Shown here in pieces: positions 57,801 to 64,000 of a stretch of 64,000 bases of DNA. How positions within the stretch are numbered: position 1 is the stretch's first letter; every line of letters begins with the position of its first letter. A program made the position numbers and the translations under genes. The notes under the pieces were generated by a model. It was not told the DNA's origin. It did not search any database and was given only the letters and a program-made list of their open reading frames with translations. Source of the DNA: Cheilinus undulatus (taxonomy: Eukaryota; Chordata; Actinopteri; Labriformes; Labridae); contig NC_054869.1 in NCBI RefSeq assembly GCF_018320785.1, forward strand, positions 39,025,789 through 39,089,788. Reading direction: 5' to 3'.

Positions 57801-59531
57801 AGAAAAATAAAAATAAAAGTAGGTCTGTATCCAAACAGAAAGTTGGTTACCATTAGATTAAAGACAAGAGAAAATAACAAAACATTGTGTTTTTGCTTTG
57901 ATTGGCCTGTAACGAATGTGACGGAAAGAACGTTCTGTCCTTCCCAAACACCGTGCATGGGCTGTGTGTGTGGGGGGGGGCTGGTGCCAGGCCTAGCGAT
58001 TGACTGGTACTGGTAGGGCAGGGGTGGCTTACATAATGTGCAGTCATGCCCACACCAGTGGATAGTTTAGAGCCAGTCAGTCTAACACGCGTGTTTTGGT
58101 GGGTGGGAGGATGCCAGAGTGCTCAGAGGGAACACACACCATGCAGACTCCACACAGACAGGCCCTGTCTGACGGGTATTTAACCAGAAACCTGCTTGTT
58201 ATAATTAATTTAAGAAAAGAAGTATTTTTCAGCTAAATACACAACATATAAATGAACCTTACTGTTTATTCCTTTTACATAAGACTCAATGTTCTCATTA
58301 TGTTATGGTTAAACTCCACATCTTTTGTTTATTTCAGCTACAGGCTTGCTGATCATCCCCAGCTGAGCTCAGAGTTCACCAAACATCTGCAGAGACTCCC
58401 GCAGGGTATGAACACCAGCCAGGACAGAGCCCTATACAGACGGCTGATAGACACCTATGGAACGCACTACATACACCAGGTCAGGAGGTTGACACACTGG
58501 ACTCCTCCAGACTTTAGTCATGAAATACTAATGCAACATAATGCGTTTTAGGATGGCTGCATGGTCCAGAGGATAGGAAGGAGAGTTCAGAAGCCAAAAG
58601 GACATTTCAAGCCTTCATTTCATTACTTGTTGGTCTCTTTTAGGTCCATCTTGGTGGTAAGGTGAGAAGAATCACTGCCTTCAGGACCTGCCTGGCCACA
58701 CTGAGGGGCTTCTCTGAACGAGAGGTTAAAAACTGCCTCAACATTGAACTCCGCATGGCTCTCGGCTTTCTCCCTGGCAACGTGTCTTTTTCAAACAAAT
58801 GTGACGACCTCCTGAAAGGCAACATGAGCATGGGCTTCTACCAAGGCTTCATGACCCATAAGATCGAGGTTATCGGAGGGGAGAGGTACTTCCCTGACAT
58901 CCTGTACCAACAGGACCCATCTGAAGCATACCACAGCTGGATGAACAGCCTCCAAGACAACCCTGATGTGGTTTCTTACGCCATCTTTCCTTTGCATCAT
59001 CTGGTGGAGGATCCACAGATCAGCGATAATCTGAGAATCACCATCTCTCAGTATATTAAAGAGAACCAGCTGAAAGAAGAACAGGTTGGTTTAAGAAACT
59101 GCTCCCCGACTCCCAACCTGGACCACAACTGCTGTCCTCTCCGGGCTGGAAGAGGAACTCTCAGACTGGAGATCCACAGAGCTGCGGGCCTGAGAGCCGA
59201 CACCTTCACGAAAACAGACGCCTACGTAAAGATCTTCTACAACGGCATGTATGAAGAGACCGAGACAGTGATAGACAACAATGACCCAGTGTGGAACGCA
59301 ACTTTTGATTTTGGATCAGTGGAGCTGGGTCAGGAGCTCAGGTTTGAAGTCTGGGATAGAGATGTTATTTACAATGATGTCGCGGGTAGATGTGTTGTTT
59401 TCCCTGAGCGAGGAAGACGCTCTTTGAGCTGTCAGTTGAAAAAAGGAGTTCTCTATTTCAGCTACAGCATCAAATGTGATGCTCACCTAACAGGCTTTAG
59501 GTGTGGACGGTACTCCCCCACTGCTGAGTAG
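54857..59531 (+). CDS. prf1-like: Perforin-1-type gene (MACPF plus C2), five coding exons
   Basis: Exons: 54857-54868, 55135-55410, 56957-57228, 58338-58479, 58644-59531, all with GT/AG borders and compatible phases (0, 0, 2, 0), 529 residues from the first ATG or 523 from the in-frame ATG at 55141. The 12-base first exon encodes MHSK with a strong donor GTAAGA. Domains: signal/hydrophobic segment (LFMLALLAMLEV), N-terminal perforin block with VLDWRPFSRC, MACPF signature YGTHYI in exon 4, GGKVRR after it, and a C2 domain with calcium-ligand aspartates in KTDAYVK and WDRD. Perforin is secreted, binds membranes through C2 with calcium and forms pores in target cells (family knowledge). The linker between MACPF and C2 (NCSPTPNLDHNCCPL) is about 20 residues shorter than in human perforin, so the EGF-like module is largely absent. 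Several fish perforin paralogs exist, so the exact ortholog is open. Confidence 0.9.
55880..56530 (-). mobile_element. LINE RT fragment in perforin intron
   Basis: The minus strand reads MPQGSVMGLLLFCLYLAPL and FHCYVDDFELYMP, the RT motifs B and C of an L2/Rex-like element (active site decayed from YADD to YVDD). Different subfamily from the array's LINE. Confidence 0.75.
57610..57880. repeat. Minisatellite, about four copies of a roughly 62-bp unit
   Basis: Units contain 'aggtctgtgtccaaacagga', then 'aagac..agaaaaat..aaaat'. Starts near 57627, 57690, 57750 and 57822. Located in the intron between perforin exons 3 and 4. A single related unit lies near 63320-63350. Confidence 0.8.
57881..57960. 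mobile_element. Fragment of the MITE family seen at 8977
   Basis: 'ttttgctttgattggcctgtaacgaatgtgacggaaagaacg' parallels 9388-9430 and 10305-10340. Confidence 0.45.
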
Positions 59532-59970
59532 ACCTCTAAGAAACATGTCAATGTAGAGTGTAATATTTTCTAGAAACATAGTGTTAAAATTTTAGGTATA
59601 ATGTTTCTTTTTAACAGAATTAGGAGCTCTAATTACTTTAAATAATCGATACTTTTGGTCTGATTGGGTCTAACACTTGCCTTTGATGAGTATGCACCTT
59701 ATTCCTAGAAGCTCTAGTGTTGATGTGATTATAGGAGGAATTCTGGGGGATACAGTGGAGTAGGAAAAATATATTACTCCCATCATGTCAATCACATGTT
59801 CAACAAAATGATATCAAGTTGAGAGACAAATTCACGAAAATGTCCTTGCAGAGTTCTGGTACCTTTTGTTTCTCTTCCTGTTGTTCTAATATGCAGAAAA
59901 AGCTCAATTTGTGGCTTTAACAGGTGTGTTTGTACTCTGTCTACCCCTTTCTCTGAAATTAATTCAGAGG

Positions 59971-60369
59971 CAGGGCTTGACATTAACATTTTTGCACACT
60001 GGCCACTGTGGCTACTTGTTTTTGAACAGTTATTAGCCACTAAGCATTTCCACTAGCCACAGTTTTGTTATTGGGAAACTACATGCTGTATGCCATATTG
60101 GGAACATCTGGTATGAGACAAAACACATGCTCCATTTCTCTCTTTAATGGATATTTAGCTAATACCAATATTAAAACACTGACTGTTAATACAGCTGGTT
60201 CATAAACATATCTAATTCTCAGTCAGACAAATCTCCACCAGAGAATGCTGAGGTTGTGACACTGATAAATTCCACTGGCCCAAGTGGCTAGTTGGAGTTA
60301 ATCTGGTACCTACCACAGCTGAAATCCACCCTCATTTGGCTAGTTGGCTGGTGTAAATGTCAAGTCCTG
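59971..60369. mobile_element. hAT-like inverted-repeat element
   Basis: Left end CAGGGCTTGACATTAAC and right end 'gtaaatgtcaagtcctg' are inverted. The interior has 'ggccactgtggctactt' and 'cccaagtggctagttgg' repeats. Target duplication not clear. Partial relatives occur at 2536 and 10865. Confidence 0.7.
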
Positions 60370-60430
60370 GATATGGATATGATGATGTGAGATAGTAAGG
60401 CTCTGACTCGGCTGTACGTCTGATTTAAAT

Positions 60431-61503
60431 TAAGGTGCCTATAAAAAGCATTCAGCCCCTTTGATGCTCTACTCTTTAATTAGGTTTATGAATCAATCAT
60501 TGCCAATATCATTTAGCTTATTTGACTTAAACTCTTTCGTGTCAAAGTGAAAACAGATTTCTACAAAGTTATATAAATTAAAATATGTAAGATAAAGTAA
60601 GTGACTGTATAAAAATTCATCCCCTTTACAGTGACTGACCCAATTCAACAGAAGTTTAGCCAATTGGTGCTAGGGATCTCATAATTAGTGAAACAAGGAT
60701 CACCTGAGTGCAGTGAATGTGTCTTAAGTAATTGTAGTATAGAAACACCTGTGCATATTCTAGGCCTCCATTACACCATGAAGACAAAAGAACACTCAAA
60801 AAAAACTCAGATAAAAAGGTTATTGAGAAATTCAAATCAGGGGAGGAATACAAAAAAAATCCAAGGCACTGATATCCCCCAGAGTTCATCAAAAAATTGA
60901 AAGAATGTGTTACATGTGTAAGTCTGTCTGATTCAGGCCATCCTTACAAACTACATGACCATGCGAGAAAGAGATGAGAGGCCACCAAGACACCTATGAC
61001 CACTCTGAAGGAGTTATAAGCATCAACAGCTGAGATGGGAGAGACTGCATGCAACAACTGCTGCTTGGATTCCTCACCAGTCAAAGCTTAATGGGGGAGT
61101 GGCAAAGAGAAAGCCACTGTTGAAAAAAAAAACTCAATAAATCTCAACTAGAGTTTGCCAGAATGCATGTGTGAGACTTAATGTTCAAGTGGAAGAAAGT
61201 TCTTTGGTCTGATGAGACCAAAAATCGTGTTTTCTTGCCCATCAGTAAAGATGCTACCCTGCACATCACTACAAACACATCATCTCCACTGTGAAGCACA
61301 GTGGTGACAACATCATGCTGTGGGGATGCTTCTCAGCAGTTAGAGGGTTAAATGACATTACTTTGTAGAAATTGGTTTTCACTTTAACATTATGGAGATT
61401 TTTTTTTGTCAAAAATGCTAAATTATATTGACCATGATTGATTTCTAAAATCAATAAAAGGGTAAAACATCCAAAGGGGTTAATACCTTTTCACGGCACT
61501 GTA
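60431..61503. mobile_element. Decayed Tc1-like transposon, both ends present
   Basis: Left end TAAGGTGCCTATAAAAAGCA and right end 'ttaataccttttcacggcactgta' are inverted Tc1-type tips at TA. The interior keeps recognisable transposase DNA ('tttggtctgatgagaccaaaaatcg', 'aagcacagtggtgacaacatcatgctgtggggatg') but is broken and shortened to about 1.07 kb. Confidence 0.85.
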
Positions 61504-61837
61504 TATAAGTTTGTGTCCCACATCCTTTTACAGCACACAACTGACCTTATTACAATGCGTATATTGATATGGAGTCACCAGAATTAGCTAAATATTCATG
61601 TGTTCTGACACTGTTTCTATATGTTGTATTGTCATCCCTCTATAGTAGAATGCAAAGAAATAATCCAGCATCCTGTTCATCTCAGTTCTAAGGAAAACAT
61701 TGGTCGGCTCAAGAAGTCACACCCAGTATTTCTGCAAGGTATCACGGGGGATAGGAATGAGGTGGATATTCTAAACTTTAAAGGAAATCTTTGGCAATAT
61801 TTATAGGAATAACTGTTAGTGTACATGTTAGTGTAAA

Positions 61838-61838
61838 G

Positions 61839-61907
<69 letters not shown>

Positions 61908-61908
61908 A
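61838..61908. repeat. (TA)n microsatellite, near-palindromic
   Basis: About 70 bp of TA repeats with single C and G interruptions placed symmetrically ('atatacatatat' and 'atatgtatatat'), so it can fold on itself. Confidence 0.9.
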
Positions 61909-62500
61909 AATAGTTAAAGCTTAACTCATCACACTTCCTCTTTTATCCTGCTATGCATCTCTAGCTGTTACTTCCATTTCGGGCCTTTGTGTTCAGCAGA
62001 AACAGCTCAGTTGTTTGTAATCTGGAAAGTGTGTCAATAAACAGACGTAGCATGAGACGGAATACAATCTAGTGTTTTCTGACTTAGTCTCCTTGATAAA
62101 GAATTCAATTAATTCTGCTGCAGACACACAAGTCAGATAAGTTTACTGATATAATAATAATAAAAAAAACCTTTGGCCTATAATAAGAATTGTGACAGCT
62201 GAAGAAGTAGCAGCAAAATTATCGTCTCTGATTATTTCGAACACCAAAAACAAACGTTTCCTCCCTTTCTCACCCACTATTTTATCATGTAAACTAACTG
62301 TACAGTGTTCCTTGGTAGAAGAAAAACTGTTGCCAGTCATCTTTAAAATCTCAGTACAATCAAAAGCGAACTCTAATCATTGTACAAACTTAAATAAAGG
62401 GATTCTGACCCACTACTGAGTTTTACTCAAGTCTGATTATTTGATTTAAAGTAAACAATGTGTGTAATTCATGTTCCCTTATTTCCTTTTAAATCCATGG
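61909..62500. other. Spacer, nothing recognised
   Basis: Short frames on both strands without domains. No repeat identified. Confidence 0.35.
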
Positions 62501-62509
62501 CAAGTTTCT

Positions 62510-63260
62510 TTTGACATGGTTGAGTTAAGCGTTGCTCCAATTGATACCAGCATTGGAAATATGTCAGATCCTGCTGAAAATGCAGGTATTGGTATCAGCG
62601 TCAACACGGGTTTATGACCAATCTAATACCATTTTGTTTAACCTTATATCTTGCTTCATTTAGCCATGATAGAACTGAAGGAGGTTTGTAATGGAGCAAG
62701 TTAAATGTCTGCCATTTGGCAGTATTTTACACTTAAAAGTCAGACAGGTAAAACAGTGACATGTACAGTATGCAAGGCTGTATCGCACCCAAAACAAAGG
62801 AGAAATATAAGGACCCACTGCAGTAGTGATCTTTGGAGACAGCATTACCAAAGATAGGACAGAAGCAATAGTCAACAAAATAGTGAAGTTTGTCATTTTA
62901 GATGACCAGCCCCCTGGAAAGTGTGGGATTTTGCCACTTACTGGAGCATTTGGAGCCATAATGTAGTATGCCAAGTCCCAAATTCAAACCTGAAACTGCC
63001 CTCCCCAAACTCCTCACCAAAGTGGGTGAACACATTTAGTTGTATGTGTGAATGTGAATTATTTATTATCTAGCAGTAAAACTCACAGTAATAAGCAGGG
63101 AAAACAACTGTCAGTGTCACAGAGAGGCTGTACATAACCACTCTCTGTTGTTATGACACTTTTCATGGCACAGTCAGTCCAGAAAGTTTACACGGTACCA
63201 GACAGGTACCTGGTATCAGCCTGTACCCAACGCTCAGCTATCAGAAGCAGTATTGGGAAG
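62510..63260 (+). mobile_element. Decayed hAT-like element, possible transposase trace
   Basis: 'tgataccagcattgg' and 'tattggtatcagcgtc' at the left and 'ggtacctggtatcagcctgtacccaacgctcagc' at the right resemble ends of hAT elements. In between, a broken plus-strand frame gives KIVKFVILDDQPP, similar to the segment after the BED finger in hAT transposases. Tentative. Confidence 0.35.
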
Positions 63261-63399
63261 GGAAAAAAGCAAGTGGAACATCTTTAGTTGGATTTATGTC
63301 ATTATCTTCAATCTACCTTTATTTCAAAATAAAAGCAGGTATGTATCTAAATGGTAAATGGACCTGAGCCTGTATAGAACTTTTCTAGTCATCTGACTC

Positions 63400-63570
63400 A
63401 AGGTTATTATAGCTGACTGAAACTAAAATGTAAAAATCATCTCAGTTAACTGAAACTAAACAAAAACTAAGCTTTAAAAAAACACCTCAAAATTACCTAA
63501 AACTGTACCATGCGCTTACAAAACTAACTAAAATCAAATAAATTTGGGATAAACTAATAAACTAATAAAA
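63400..63570. repeat. Partial relative of the nested hAT element at 14645
   Basis: CAAGGTTATTATAGCTGACTG followed by 'aactaaa' strings matches the reverse complement of the right end at 15100-15144. Confidence 0.55.
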
Positions 63571-63714
63571 GCTCTTTTACACCACAGGTCAAACCTACAT
63601 TCTCTCTGCATTCATACATTGACAGCAGAGGTTGCTATGGAGAACTGGTCATCAGTATGTTTCCTTATCCCAGTCATATGCATCCATAACCCCTGACATG
63701 ACACCGGTACAGAA

Positions 63715-63845
63715 GTGGGAGCAAACTTGGGTTAAATATCTTGCTCAAGGGCACATGAAACATGTGACTGCAGGAGCTGAGGATCAAACCCTCAACCTTC
63801 CTAATGCTGGATAACTGACTCTACACACTGAGCCACAGTCACCTC
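63715..63845 (-). repeat. Dispersed teleost repeat (SINE-like)
   Basis: 'atcttgctcaagggcaca', 'gctgaggatcaaaccctcaaccttc' and 'ctacacactgagccacagtcacc' are standard phrases of a frequent fish repeat, antisense to a tRNA-like head. Followed by an A-run at 63880-63908. Confidence 0.55.
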
Positions 63846-64000
63846 TAAACAGAAAAGACACTTATCCATTAAAATAGTAAAAAAAAAAAAAAAAAAAAGA
63901 AAAAAAATCCAAAATTAAACAACAGGGGTTTAAAAGCCAACAGTAAAATTTCTAAATGTAACAAAAAAGGAGATTAATTGCAATTCACCATATAGATTAC

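Noticed and set aside
1-64000. CRISPR arrays, operons, rRNA, phage or integron features
   Set aside because: None seen; intron structure and repeats show vertebrate nuclear DNA.

Overview
The window is vertebrate nuclear DNA, almost certainly from a ray-finned (teleost, probably percomorph) fish. Genes have introns with GT/AG borders. Introns and spacers are AT-rich and full of repeats typical of fish: Tc1-like elements, many hAT and hAT-like non-autonomous elements with 8-bp target duplications, tRNA-derived SINEs, decayed L2/CR1-like LINEs and one piggyBac-type MITE. No bacterial, CRISPR, rRNA or free-standing tRNA features were seen. All family names rest on reading motifs; no database was searched.

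The main content is a head-to-tail array of macrophage-expressed gene 1 (mpeg1, perforin-2) genes, all on the + strand. Each complete gene has two coding exons. Exon 1 (150 codons, phase 0) encodes the signal peptide and the N-terminal part of the MACPF domain. Exon 2 encodes the rest of MACPF with the YGTH signature, the P2 domain, a transmembrane helix and a cytosolic tail. There are five long exon-2 copies (A 6155-7837, B 12315-13985, C 22063-23544, D 36301-37965, E 49777-51453) and four good first exons (A 3177, C 18838, D 32407, E 46690). There are also three broken first-exon relics (17665, 27697, 42461) and a 17-nt scrap of a sixth exon 2 (40104). A, D and E look complete at 704-710 residues. 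B lacks its own first exon. C stops before the membrane anchor.

The array grew in layers. B's upstream and intron sequence matches A's with exon 1 deleted. The C promoter and exon 1 are a local tandem duplicate. A block running from the C intron to the D 3' flank (about 19 kb) was duplicated to give 38.9-52.5 kb. In that second block the C-type exon 2 was then deleted and D became E. Paralogous empty sites date several transposon insertions relative to these events.

Downstream, 54.86-59.53 kb holds a five-exon gene on the same strand for a perforin-1-type protein (signal peptide, MACPF, C2 domain) with a very short linker where perforin normally has an EGF-like module. Secreted or granule perforin and phagosomal perforin-2 genes therefore sit side by side as one MACPF cluster. 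The last 4.4 kb contains repeats and no gene I recognise.

The most interesting biology is divergence among the mpeg1 copies at two small places: a Cys-bounded hydrophobic loop in the P2 region, which is highly variable between otherwise near-identical copies, and the cytosolic tail, where D and E carry YxxPhi and acidic dileucine-like signals that A and B lack.
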